Shown one piece after another: positions 19,530 through 27,341 of a DNA stretch of 43,588 bases. Within the stretch, counting starts at the first letter, position 1; each line of letters opens with the position of its first letter. The notes beneath the pieces were generated by a model, which was not told the DNA's origin, did no database searches, and was given only the letters and a program-made list of their open reading frames with translations. Origin of the DNA: Sphingobacteriia bacterium (GTDB lineage: Bacteria; Bacteroidota; Bacteroidia; Chitinophagales; Chitinophagaceae); assembly GCA_947456855.1 (NCBI GenBank), contig CANGTR010000010.1, positions 1-43,588 of the forward strand, read 5' to 3'. A program made the translations under genes and the position numbers.

Positions 19530-21350
19530 TTATGCTTCTTGGGTAAGTTGTAAACGGTATAATTCGGCATAATATCCATTCAAATCCATTAAATGATCGT
19601 GTGAGCCCATCTCAGCAATATGTCCCTCTTCAAAAACAATGATTTTATCAAAATGAAAGCCCGAAAAAATACGGTGTGTAATAATGATAGCTGTTTTGTC
19701 GGCTAAATAGCCATATAAATGACCAATAATTTCCTTTTCTGTTTTAGCGTCTACAGCACTTAAACAATCGTCGAAAACAATAATTTCCGGGTCTTTTATG
19801 AGGGCCCTTGCAATTGAAATTCGTTGCTTCTGTCCTCCACTTAAGGTCACCCCTCTTTCTCCAATCATTGTTTCATATTGTTGATCAAAGCCCATGATGT
19901 CTCCGTCTACATTCGCAAACTGAGCCGCTTCTTTTACTTTTTCGAAAGCTGTATTTGGATTTACTCCAAACCGGATATTATTGCTTACCGTATCACTGAA
20001 TAAAAAAACATCTTGTTGCACATAGCTTATTTGTTGGCGCAATTCTTTCAATGGAATTTCATTCAAAGGTCTTCCTCCAATTGTTATGCGTCCACTATCT
20101 GGTTCATAAAATCGGAGTAATAGCTGTGCAAGTGTTGTTTTTCCACTTCCCGTTTTTCCAAGAACCAATACCTTGTCTCCAGTGCTAATATCTATATGTA
20201 GATTTTGTATTGCTTTTATACCCGTATGCGGGTAAGTGAAATGTACATTTTCAAACTTGATTGATCCACCCAAACTGCCACTGTATTTATTGATAGAAGG
20301 GTTTGTAATAGTAGGTTGAATAGTTAAAAACTCATTCAATCTTTTTTGGGATGCAGCCGCGCGTTGAATCATACTGGCTGTCCATCCAATGGCACTCACT
20401 GGGAATGTGAGCATATTGATGTAAATAACAAACTCTACAATCATTCCTACTTTGGTAGGATCTTCAATAGCTTGTAAGCCACCAACAAAAATGGTTGCTA
20501 AAGTGCTGATGCCAATCATCAAAGCCATGCTAGGGAAATACATGGCCTCCACTTTGGCCAACCCAACTGCATTCTGTTTATACGCTTCACTGTTTTTTTC
20601 AAAAAATCCCAACATGGCTTTTTCTTGAACAAAAGATTTGATTACCCTGATACCAGAATAAGACTCTTGCGCGTTGGTGGTTAAATCAGATAAATTGCTT
20701 TGAATGATTTCGCTTTTTTTATTGATAATGCTATTGACAATATAAATAGTTACGGCTAAAATGGGTAATGGTGCAAGTACTATTAATGTGAGCTCTACAT
20801 CTTTACTAAGCATATTTACAATACAAAAGCCAATCAGTGTAATCAAGTTAATTAGGTACATCACTGCTGGGCCGGTAAACATTCTAACCCGGCTTACATC
20901 TTCCGCCATTCGATTCATTAAATCGCCTGTGCTATGCGTTTTATAAAATGCGGTATCAAGTTGTTGGTAGTGTTGGTAGATCTCGTTTTTTTGGTCAAAT
21001 TCAATATGTCTACTCATTACAATAATGGTTTGACGCATAAAGAACATGAGTATTCCCCTGATTACAGCAATGAATAAAATAGTTAAACTGCATATGGCAA
21101 CTAACCAGCCGAAACTTAAGGTAAATTGATTGGTGATTCCAATGAACCAATTCACTATCGAATCATGGGCATTGTATAGTTTAGTTGGTTTTGCTCCTGG
21201 TAATTTTTGTTGAACTAAGCTAATTACATATCCAGTTATTTGTGGAGCGAGTACGGCAAAATAGTTAGAAGCAACAACAAAAAAAATTCCAATAAAAAAT
21301 CGCTTACGGTATTTCCAGAAATAGTGGTTGAGTGAAGATAGGTCTTTCAA
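19530..21350 (-). CDS. ABC exporter half-transporter (fused permease-ATPase)
   Basis: A 606-residue type IV ABC exporter with six membrane helices (residues about 15-320) followed by the ATPase. The Walker A is GKTGSGKTTL, the signature is LSGGQKQR, and a switch His is present in IITHR. The Walker B reads IIVFDDCLSAVD, with Asp in place of the usual catalytic Glu, as in the degenerate half of heterodimeric exporters such as BmrC and TM287. It would then need a partner subunit, which is not in this window. The start is TTG: an in-frame TAA lies just upstream, a perfect -7 box precedes it, and no nearby ATG exists. The substrate (lipid, drug or peptide) is unknown. Confidence 0.9.
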   Translation of the reverse strand: MKDLSSLNHYFWKYRKRFFIGIFFVVASNYFAVLAPQITGYVISLVQQKLPGAKPTKLYNAHDSIVNWFIGITNQFTLSFGWLVAICSLTILFIAVIRGILMFFMRQTIIVMSRHIEFDQKNEIYQHYQQLDTAFYKTHSTGDLMNRMAEDVSRVRMFTGPAVMYLINLITLIGFCIVNMLSKDVELTLIVLAPLPILAVTIYIVNSIINKKSEIIQSNLSDLTTNAQESYSGIRVIKSFVQEKAMLGFFEKNSEAYKQNAVGLAKVEAMYFPSMALMIGISTLATIFVGGLQAIEDPTKVGMIVEFVIYINMLTFPVSAIGWTASMIQRAAASQKRLNEFLTIQPTITNPSINKYSGSLGGSIKFENVHFTYPHTGIKAIQNLHIDISTGDKVLVLGKTGSGKTTLAQLLLRFYEPDSGRITIGGRPLNEIPLKELRQQISYVQQDVFLFSDTVSNNIRFGVNPNTAFEKVKEAAQFANVDGDIMGFDQQYETMIGERGVTLSGGQKQRISIARALIKDPEIIVFDDCLSAVDAKTEKEIIGHLYGYLADKTAIIITHRIFSGFHFDKIIVFEEGHIAEMGSHDHLMDLNGYYAELYRLQLTQEA

Positions 21351-21367
21351 ATTGGGTAATTAGGATG

Positions 21368-21375
21368 CAAATATA
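21368..21375 (-). promoter_or_regulatory. -7 box for the ABC exporter gene
   Basis: On the - strand this reads TATATTTG, an exact match to TAnnTTTG, 17 bp before the TTG start codon. The leader would be only about 10 bases, which supports the TTG as the true start. Confidence 0.55.
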
Positions 21376-21405
21376 GGGTATGAAAACTTGAATGGGATCC
21401 CAAAG

Positions 21406-21490
21406 GATTGCCTTCGGCACCCAATCAGGGATTGCCTTCGGCACCCAATCAGGGATTGCCTTCGGCACCCAATCAGGGATTGCCTTCGGC
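21406..21490. repeat. 24-bp tandem repeat, three full copies and a half
   Basis: The unit GATTGCCTTCGGCACCCAATCAGG occurs exactly at 21406-21429, 21430-21453 and 21454-21477, then breaks off after 13 bases at 21490. There are no spacers, so it is not a CRISPR array. Each unit can fold (TGCC-TTC-GGCA, and CAATC-AGG-GATTG between units). A partial inverted match, ATTGGGTGGTGC, follows at 21499-21510. Confidence 0.9.
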
Positions 21491-21526
21491 GTTCCCTTAT
21501 TGGGTGGTGCTTAAAGAATTCAAAGC

Positions 21527-21548
21527 TGGATCTTCGATCCATTTTTTT
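21527..21548 (+). terminator. Orphan rightward terminator
   Basis: The stem TGGATC / GATCCA with a TTC loop is followed by seven T. No rightward gene ends upstream; only the 24-bp repeat block lies before it. Confidence 0.65.
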
Positions 21549-21593
21549 ATCCCCTCAATCTCTTGCGAATAAATTCGCATCGATTTCGGGAAT

Positions 21594-21616
21594 AAAAAAA
21601 CCCGCTATCGCGGGCT
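21594..21616 (-). terminator. Terminator for tRNA-Ser
   Basis: On the - strand, CCCGC-GATA-GCGGG is followed by seven T, starting about 14 bases after the tRNA 3' end. Confidence 0.85.
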
Positions 21617-21629
21617 TTGAATTCTTTAG

Positions 21630-21714
21630 CGGAGAGCGAGGGATTCGAACCCCCGGACCTGTAACAGTCAACAGTTTTCAAGACTGCCGCAATCGACCAC
21701 TCTGCCAGCTCTCC
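21630..21714 (-). tRNA. tRNA-Ser (anticodon UGA)
   Basis: A class II tRNA. The acceptor arm GGAGAGC / GCTCTCC pairs perfectly with a G discriminator. The anticodon loop is CTTGAAA, giving TGA, closed by GCAGT / ACTGT. A long variable arm follows, then the T-loop GGTTCGAATCC. The CCA end is not encoded. It reads UCA-family serine codons. Confidence 0.95.
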
Positions 21715-21792
21715 GCGGCAAAAGTAAGGGTTGGGGGTTTTTTATCCAAAACTTTTTAAAATCAATTATAACCCATTCTTAAACGTGTAAAA

Positions 21793-22242
21793 TTACACCA
21801 ACAGTTTCATCACAATCTTTTTAATGCGTCCTACTCCAATCATTGGAGCGTGTACATCGTTTGGGAAATAAATACCAAATTGTCCTTTGTGTAATTGAAA
21901 GTACATATCCGGATCATCATTGAAAAATAGTACATCTTTTTCTGCATTATACTCCCCTTTTGGTGAGAGGCAGGTATTCCTGGGTTTCCAACCAATTGTT
22001 TCTGATCCTTCCAAAATAATTTGAATATCGATATGCTTATTATGACATTCGAATGCAGCAATAGAGGTTTCTTTTGCTACCAAATCATCATGAATCACTA
22101 TGATTCTTAATGATTCATCAATGGTTGTTTCACCTAGCGTTAAAGTATCCAAGTCATTGGATTCTATAAAATCCACCGCTTTTTTAAAACCAGGATGTAA
22201 ATGATTGTATTTCTCTAGTAGGTTTAATTGATCGATTATCAT
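21793..22242 (-). CDS. YhcH/YjgK/YiaL family protein (NanQ/EbgC-like)
   Basis: A 149-residue cupin-like protein of the DUF386 family, which includes the N-acetylneuraminate anomerase NanQ (YhcH) and the EbgC subunit. Family marks are AAFECHNKHIDIQIILEG (His residues as probable metal ligands), FFNDDPDMYFQLHKGQFGIYFPNDVHAP and the closing VMKLLV. It has no signal peptide. It probably handles a sugar anomer or sugar acid in the cytoplasm; no sialic acid genes lie beside it, so the substrate is open. It is divergent from the rhodopsin gene over 249 very AT-rich bases. Confidence 0.88.
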   Translation of the reverse strand: MIIDQLNLLEKYNHLHPGFKKAVDFIESNDLDTLTLGETTIDESLRIIVIHDDLVAKETSIAAFECHNKHIDIQIILEGSETIGWKPRNTCLSPKGEYNAEKDVLFFNDDPDMYFQLHKGQFGIYFPNDVHAPMIGVGRIKKIVMKLLV

Positions 22243-22491
22243 TTTGAAGCATTTATGATAAATGTGAGATTTATTGTAATAAACCCTTGATTTTTTTCCA
22301 TTTTTGACTTTTTAATAGGATTTACAGATTTTTTGTTTAAAAAAATGCATATTTATACTATAATTATTTAAACAAAACTTAATTTAATAAAAAATTAATT
22401 TAAAAAAACTTTTTGTCAAATATTTTGTTAAATTACAGAATCTTATCTAACAAACTTGGGTAAGTAAATTTTAAACCTAAAAAAAACAATC

Positions 22492-23223
22492 ATGTACCAA
22501 AATTTCTTGTCAGCACTACCCGTTGCTAACACCAATTATGTAGCCTTTACCTTCTTTATAGGTACCATGGCTATGATGGCAGCTGCCGTTTTCTTCTTTT
22601 TTGAATTATCAAATGTGGATCAAAAATGGAGAACATCTATTTTAGTTTCTGGTTTGATTACGTTCATTGCCGCAGTTCACTATTACTACATGCGTGGCTA
22701 CAATTTGGAAACAGGCGAATCTCCAGTATTCTTTCGTTATGTAGATTGGATTTTAACTGTTCCTTTGATGTGCGTAGAATTCTATTTGATCACCAAAAAA
22801 GCTGGTGCTAAAGTTGCATTGTTGTGGAAATTGATTTTCGCATCATTGGTAATGTTGGTTACAGGTTATATCGGTGAAGCAATTTATGGTAATGAAACCC
22901 AAAGCTGGATATGGGGTTTGATTAGTGGTATAGCTTACTTCTACATCGTATACCTAGTATGGTTTGGTGAAGTAGCAACACTTGCTTCAAGTGCTGGACC
23001 TGCTGTTGCAAAAGCAGTTAAATCATTAGGTTGGTTTGTACTAGTTGGTTGGGCAATTTATCCTGTAGGCTATATTGCTGGTACAGCAGGTGGTTTATTT
23101 GGAGTAAGAGTTTTTGAAGGATTATCTATGGATATTGTATACAATATTGGAGATGCCATCAATAAAATTGGTTTTGGTTTAGTAATTTATGCATTGGCTC
23201 AGTCTGATAAGGCAAAAGCTTAA
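22492..23223 (+). CDS. Proteorhodopsin (light-driven proton pump)
   Basis: A 243-residue seven-helix retinal protein. The retinal lysine is Lys225 in GDAINKIGFG, with Asp221 as part of the counter-ion region. Helix C reads RYVDWILTVPLMCVEFYL: Asp85, Thr89 and Glu96 form the DTE motif of proton-pumping proteorhodopsin, and Met93 at the colour-tuning site indicates green absorption. His63 matches the His partner of the primary acceptor. No N-terminal extension is present. A strong hairpin separates it from blh, which makes its chromophore, 77 bp downstream. The upstream 249 bases are extremely AT-rich; no convincing promoter box could be fixed. Confidence 0.95.
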   Translation: MYQNFLSALPVANTNYVAFTFFIGTMAMMAAAVFFFFELSNVDQKWRTSILVSGLITFIAAVHYYYMRGYNLETGESPVFFRYVDWILTVPLMCVEFYLITKKAGAKVALLWKLIFASLVMLVTGYIGEAIYGNETQSWIWGLISGIAYFYIVYLVWFGEVATLASSAGPAVAKAVKSLGWFVLVGWAIYPVGYIAGTAGGLFGVRVFEGLSMDIVYNIGDAINKIGFGLVIYALAQSDKAKA

Positions 23224-23236
23224 TTTGTTATATATC

Positions 23237-23283
23237 AAGAGGGGGTGCAGGTGTTTATCACTGCACCCCCTCTTTCTTTTTTT
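23237..23283 (+). terminator. Strong terminator/attenuator between rhodopsin and blh
   Basis: A perfect 14-bp stem (23237-23250 with 23261-23274) has a 10-base loop (GTGTTTATCA), followed by a T-rich tract with seven consecutive T. blh begins 17 bp after it, so blh is either expressed by read-through or has its own promoter in this short gap. Confidence 0.93.
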
Positions 23284-23300
23284 CTAATTAAAGTTTTACC

Positions 23301-24236
23301 ATGATAAGAATTTGCTTATTAATAGCGGGTTTTATGTTGTTAATTACACAACAATATATCTATTCATTCGACATTAATTTGCAATTTGTTTTTTTTATTG
23401 TTGGTATTTTATTTTTAGGGGTGCCACATGGCGCAGCAGATCTATTAGTTGCCAATCAAAATGCAGAAAGCAGTCAGCAGACATTTTCAAAATTTCGTTT
23501 TTTAGGAATCTATTTAGGTAGATTGTTTTTATTTGCAGCCGTTTTATGGTTCTTTCCCGTATTTGGTAATATTCTTTTCATATTTTTTGCCGCTTACCAT
23601 TTTGGTGAAACGGATCTATATCAGTTTAAAACTGATACTTTCTTTGGTAAAATATTTATTATCAGTTACGGTCTTTTAATACTTTCTGTGATTCTATTAC
23701 ATCACTTTGAAGATGTAATGCCGATTTATTTGCAATTTGAATCTGGCAAAAAAAATGCAGCCCTTATTCATTGGATAGACTTACATCGGTATACATTGTT
23801 GTCGATTTCAGGAATCGCTTTCTTTTCTACCACTTTTATTTATTTTTTAAAAAACAGGCATTCTACTACAAATGCAAATGGGCATTTTTTAATACGATTT
23901 GCCTTGATATTATTTATACTTTTTAGCTTACCGATGTTACTTGGATTTACATTTTATTTTGTAATCTGGCATTCCTTTTTATCCTTAAATAATATTGTTA
24001 ACTATTTACGTGATAAGAATCGATTTAGCAAGAAGATCATTATTCAACAGATTGTTTTCTACAGTAGTTTAGCAATTTTAGGTATTGCAGTTGTAGGTTT
24101 TGCGGGATTTATGTTTACAAGCAATACCGCCACTATGGGTTACTTGTTTTTAGGACTCGCTGTTCTTACCGCCCCTCATATGCAAATCATGCATGAAATG
24201 TATAGCCATTTTCGATTAGGCTTAAAGTCTGAATAA
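23301..24236 (+). CDS. blh: Brp/Blh family beta-carotene 15,15'-dioxygenase
   Basis: A 311-residue multi-helix membrane protein that cleaves beta-carotene into two retinals. Family histidines are visible in VPHGAADLL (His43), AAYHFGETD (His100), IWHSFLSLNN (His224) and APHMQIMH (His293, His298). Its place directly after the proteorhodopsin gene is the classic arrangement for retinal supply. The segment after His224 reads SFLS, so the second histidine expected four residues later, as I remember the family's WHSxxH pattern, appears to be Ser228. It ends 7 bp before the converging MutS2-like gene. Confidence 0.9.
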   Translation: MIRICLLIAGFMLLITQQYIYSFDINLQFVFFIVGILFLGVPHGAADLLVANQNAESSQQTFSKFRFLGIYLGRLFLFAAVLWFFPVFGNILFIFFAAYHFGETDLYQFKTDTFFGKIFIISYGLLILSVILLHHFEDVMPIYLQFESGKKNAALIHWIDLHRYTLLSISGIAFFSTTFIYFLKNRHSTTNANGHFLIRFALILFILFSLPMLLGFTFYFVIWHSFLSLNNIVNYLRDKNRFSKKIIIQQIVFYSSLAILGIAVVGFAGFMFTSNTATMGYLFLGLAVLTAPHMQIMHEMYSHFRLGLKSE

Positions 24237-24243
24237 ATACTGC

Positions 24244-26349
24244 TTAAGTTTGCTCTTCAATCTTCTGCACTGAAATCAAGTCGGCCAACTCTACATTAAT
24301 TGGCAATGATCCAATTTGAACAATGGCCCGTTTCCCTCTAATCTCTTTTACTTCTCCTACTTGATAATTCTTTTTTAATTTGACTAAGCTTCCTACAGCA
24401 ATGGTTTGCGTAAGTTCTTTGTATTGTTTGTCTACTTTTTTCGCTAGTTTATTTACTACAATTTTTTCTTTTTGTTTGAATAATAAATCTTGTAAATTTT
24501 TAACTACTTCACTTTTATTGTCGCTTTTTTTCCAATCTAAAACAATCTGCTTCAACTTGCGTTCCATGTCTTTTAAATAGACCAAACGATCTTCTGTGAT
24601 TTGATTTTGATTGCGTAAAATCTCCACTTGTTGACGGTGTTTCTCTTTATTCAACACCTGCTCCATTTCTTTTTTCAATCGCTCATTTTCTTTCATCAAA
24701 CGATTCAACTCTTTTTGCTCTTTCTCTAAATGCTGTAAGTCTTGTTCGGTTCTGTTCAATAATTTATCTAACTTAAAATGATCGTCTTCTACCAATTTGC
24801 GTGCACGATTAATCAAGTGTTTTGGTAAGCCAATTCTTTCTGCAATGGCAAAAGTGTAGGAGCTGCCCGGCTTTCCTGTAATCAGTTTATACATGGGAAG
24901 CAAATTCACTTCATCAAACTGCATGGCTCCATTTAAAATCCCTTGTGTATGATTGGCCATAACTTTTAAATTCAAGTAATGGGTTGTAACTACTCCATAG
25001 GAATGCCTTCTTGCCAATTCTTCCATAATCACTTCTGCAAATGATCCACCAAGGTTTGGATCCGAACCGCTTCCTAATTCATCAATAAAAAACAAGGTTT
25101 TCCCATTGGCATTTTCCATAAAATGCTTCATGTGCAATAAATGACTGGAATAAGTACTCAGTTCAAATTCTAAGTTTTGTGTATCTCCAATATGAATAAA
25201 CAATTGTTTAAAAATACCCAGTTGAGACAATGCGCTCATTGGAACCAGTAATCCAGACTGTACCATCATTTGATTAAGGGCAATGGTTTTCATGGTTACG
25301 GTTTTGCCGCCAGCATTGGGCCCACTGATGACCAAAATTCTATGTTGTTCATTGAGTGTAAGTGTAACCGGTATGGTTTTCTTGTTCGCTTCTTTGTTGT
25401 ACAAATACAATAATGGATGATATGCCTCTACCAGTGTCATTTGGGCTTTATCTGCAATTTCTGGCAGATTGGCATTCATTTTCACCGCTAACTGTGCTTT
25501 GGCTTTTATAAAATCAAATTCACCAATTACTTGAATATAACTTTGAAGCAAAGGTGCATAAACCGAAAGTTTTGCTGTTAGTGCTTTTAATATGCGTTGT
25601 ACTTCTTGAAGTTCTTCGTTTTCGAGTGAAAAAACTTCATTGTTTAATTCAATGGTTTCTTCTGGTTCTATAAAAGCTGTTTTTCTGCTATCACTTTCTC
25701 CATGTAATATTCCTTTTACTTGTCGTTTGTGTTCTGAAAATACGGCTACTACCCTTCTTCCATTGCTAAAACTTTCGTCGATATCTGCGGTGTAGCCAGC
25801 TTTTGCCATGCGTTGAATTACTTTTTCGAACATCCTACGCAATTCATTTCTACGCTTGTACAAACTCATTCTGATTTTCTGTAATTCAGGAGAAGCATTG
25901 TCTTTTACCACACCACTATCATCTAAAACTTCGTTGATTATTTCTACAATAGCTTTCTCATAATAACTTTCTCTCAAGGCCAATGTTAATGCTGGGAAAG
26001 CCATTCTTCGCTCATTATCAAACCACCTGAAAATACTGCCAATGCTTTCGGTAAGTTTTTTAATTTGCATCCATTGCTCTCCAACTAGTAATGCTCCTGG
26101 GATGGATAAGAGTTTAATATCTCTGCTGATGTTGATTAAAAAATCGTTGGGGAAATACTGCCCTTGCATCAAAATGAGTTTAAACTCATGTGTTTGTTGT
26201 AAATCTCTATCTATAAAATCTTTTCTTGTATGAATGCGAAGATGCGCTGCCTTCTCTTGAGCATAATCTGTTTTACACAGGTTGGCTAAAAGTGCTTTTA
26301 CCTTGTCGAATTCTAATTGATTTAAAGCTGAATCGGGATATAAACGCAT
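24244..26349 (-). CDS. MutS2-like DNA-binding ATPase lacking the Smr domain
   Basis: A 701-residue MutS-family protein without the N-terminal mismatch-recognition domain, as in MutS2. The core has the Walker A GPNAGGKTVTMK, the Walker B FFIDELGSGSDP and the HYLNLK segment after it. A long coiled coil (LEKEQKELNRLMKENERLKKE region, about residues 520-600) follows, then a KOW-like beta part (GSLVKLKKNYQVGEVKEIRG). The protein ends there, whereas classical MutS2 proteins of about 780-800 residues carry a C-terminal Smr nuclease domain. A role in recombination suppression or collided-ribosome rescue is known for MutS2; without Smr it may act only as an ATPase clamp. Confidence 0.88.
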   Translation of the reverse strand: MRLYPDSALNQLEFDKVKALLANLCKTDYAQEKAAHLRIHTRKDFIDRDLQQTHEFKLILMQGQYFPNDFLINISRDIKLLSIPGALLVGEQWMQIKKLTESIGSIFRWFDNERRMAFPALTLALRESYYEKAIVEIINEVLDDSGVVKDNASPELQKIRMSLYKRRNELRRMFEKVIQRMAKAGYTADIDESFSNGRRVVAVFSEHKRQVKGILHGESDSRKTAFIEPEETIELNNEVFSLENEELQEVQRILKALTAKLSVYAPLLQSYIQVIGEFDFIKAKAQLAVKMNANLPEIADKAQMTLVEAYHPLLYLYNKEANKKTIPVTLTLNEQHRILVISGPNAGGKTVTMKTIALNQMMVQSGLLVPMSALSQLGIFKQLFIHIGDTQNLEFELSTYSSHLLHMKHFMENANGKTLFFIDELGSGSDPNLGGSFAEVIMEELARRHSYGVVTTHYLNLKVMANHTQGILNGAMQFDEVNLLPMYKLITGKPGSSYTFAIAERIGLPKHLINRARKLVEDDHFKLDKLLNRTEQDLQHLEKEQKELNRLMKENERLKKEMEQVLNKEKHRQQVEILRNQNQITEDRLVYLKDMERKLKQIVLDWKKSDNKSEVVKNLQDLLFKQKEKIVVNKLAKKVDKQYKELTQTIAVGSLVKLKKNYQVGEVKEIRGKRAIVQIGSLPINVELADLISVQKIEEQT

Positions 26350-26374
26350 TACTTGCTATTACCTATTTTAGGCA

Positions 26375-26382
26375 CAAAGGTA
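26375..26382 (-). promoter_or_regulatory. -7 box for the MutS2-like gene
   Basis: On the - strand this reads TACCTTTG, an exact TAnnTTTG match 25 bp before the ATG. Confidence 0.5.
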
Positions 26383-26555
26383 AGTGCTTGGTAATTCTAT
26401 ATACTAATTTGACTGAGAATACTATATAACTAATTGTTTATGCTATGATATTTTTACATTTTCTAAATCTGATTAGTGTAAGTAAGGATATTTTAATGTG
26501 TTTTTTAAACAAAATACTACCAGGTTTGTATTTATTAAACGAAGACGTATACATT

Positions 26556-27242
26556 ATGCAAAAGAATTTTTTATTGAGTGCTTTATCGGCCATTTGTTTG
26601 GTAGCTTGTGCTGCAGCTCCTTCTGATGAAAATGATATAGCCCCCAAGCCGACTCCTAAAAACCAAACTATGACAACTGAATTCATTAATTCAAACTTAA
26701 CTGGACCAAAACTTGATACTGCTACATTTGGTGAAGGCTGTTTTTGGTGTACAGAAGCTTTTTTCCAAAGAATCAATGGAGTTGAGAAAGTAGTAAGCGG
26801 ATATGGAGGAGGTTTTGTTGAAAATCCAACTTATGAGCAAGTATGTGATAAAAATACTGGTCATATTGAATTGTGTAGAATCATTTACGATCCTTCAAAA
26901 GTTTCTTACGATGAATTGCTAGAAGTATTCTGGAAAACCCACGACCCAACCACTATGGATCAACAAGGCAATGATGTAGGCCCTCAATACCGAAGCGCCA
27001 TTTTTTATCACAATGCCGATCAAAAGGCAAAAGCCGAAAAGTACAAAGCCGAATTGGATAAATCGGGTGCTTGGTCTAAACCAATTGTAACTGTTATTGA
27101 GCCTTTCAACAACTTTTATCCAGCGGAAAACTATCACCAGAATTATTATAATTCCAATCAAAATCAAGGCTATTGCCGTTTTGTAATCCAGCCTAAGTTG
27201 GAGAAATTTGAGAAAGTGTTTAAAGCCAAGCTAAAGCATTAA
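26556..27242 (+). CDS. msrA: Lipoprotein peptide-methionine (S)-S-oxide reductase
   Basis: A 228-residue MsrA that repairs oxidised methionine. The ATG at 26556 is chosen over 26445 because it gives a lipoprotein signal (LSAICLVAC, Cys18 anchor). The catalytic motif GCFWCTEAFF places the nucleophile at Cys62; YRSAIFYHN and NQGYCRF are further family signatures, with a Cys near the C-terminus as a possible resolving residue. The lipobox puts the enzyme outside the cytoplasm, where it would guard envelope proteins. A heptamer-repeat element separates it from the M1 peptidase gene. Confidence 0.92.
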   Translation: MQKNFLLSALSAICLVACAAAPSDENDIAPKPTPKNQTMTTEFINSNLTGPKLDTATFGEGCFWCTEAFFQRINGVEKVVSGYGGGFVENPTYEQVCDKNTGHIELCRIIYDPSKVSYDELLEVFWKTHDPTTMDQQGNDVGPQYRSAIFYHNADQKAKAEKYKAELDKSGAWSKPIVTVIEPFNNFYPAENYHQNYYNSNQNQGYCRFVIQPKLEKFEKVFKAKLKH

Positions 27243-27316
27243 CTGATAACAGTTATTAGTTATTAGATATGACGGATCTTTTATCTCATATCTTTTATCT
27301 CATATCTCATATTTCT
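27243..27316. repeat. Second copy of the heptamer-repeat element
   Basis: A TTATTAGTTATTAG flank is followed by TTTTATCTCATATC units (about 27279-27316), the same composite layout as at 44-224 but much shorter. It lies between msrA and the M1 peptidase gene. Confidence 0.7.
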
Positions 27317-27341
27317 TAATTCTCTTTAGTATTTTTATAGG

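Larger units (their letters stand above)
21512..21628. repeat. 15-bp inverted repeat around two terminators
   Basis: TAAAGAATTCAAAGC at 21512-21526 is exactly inverted at 21614-21628, just outside the tRNA 3' end. Between the arms are two terminator hairpins and a TGCGAAT-AA-ATTCGCA hairpin (21564-21579). Confidence 0.7.

Noticed and set aside
21406..21490. Possible CRISPR array
   Set aside because: The 24-bp units are directly head to tail without spacers, and no cas genes are nearby.
21388..21759. Open frame of 123 codons with repeated CLRHPIRD
   Set aside because: It reads the 24-bp repeats and then the antisense of tRNA-Ser, so it is not a protein gene.
22243..22491. Promoter or riboswitch upstream of rhodopsin
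   Set aside because: The stretch is extremely AT-rich; several weak boxes can be drawn but none stands out, and no aptamer-like fold was recognised.
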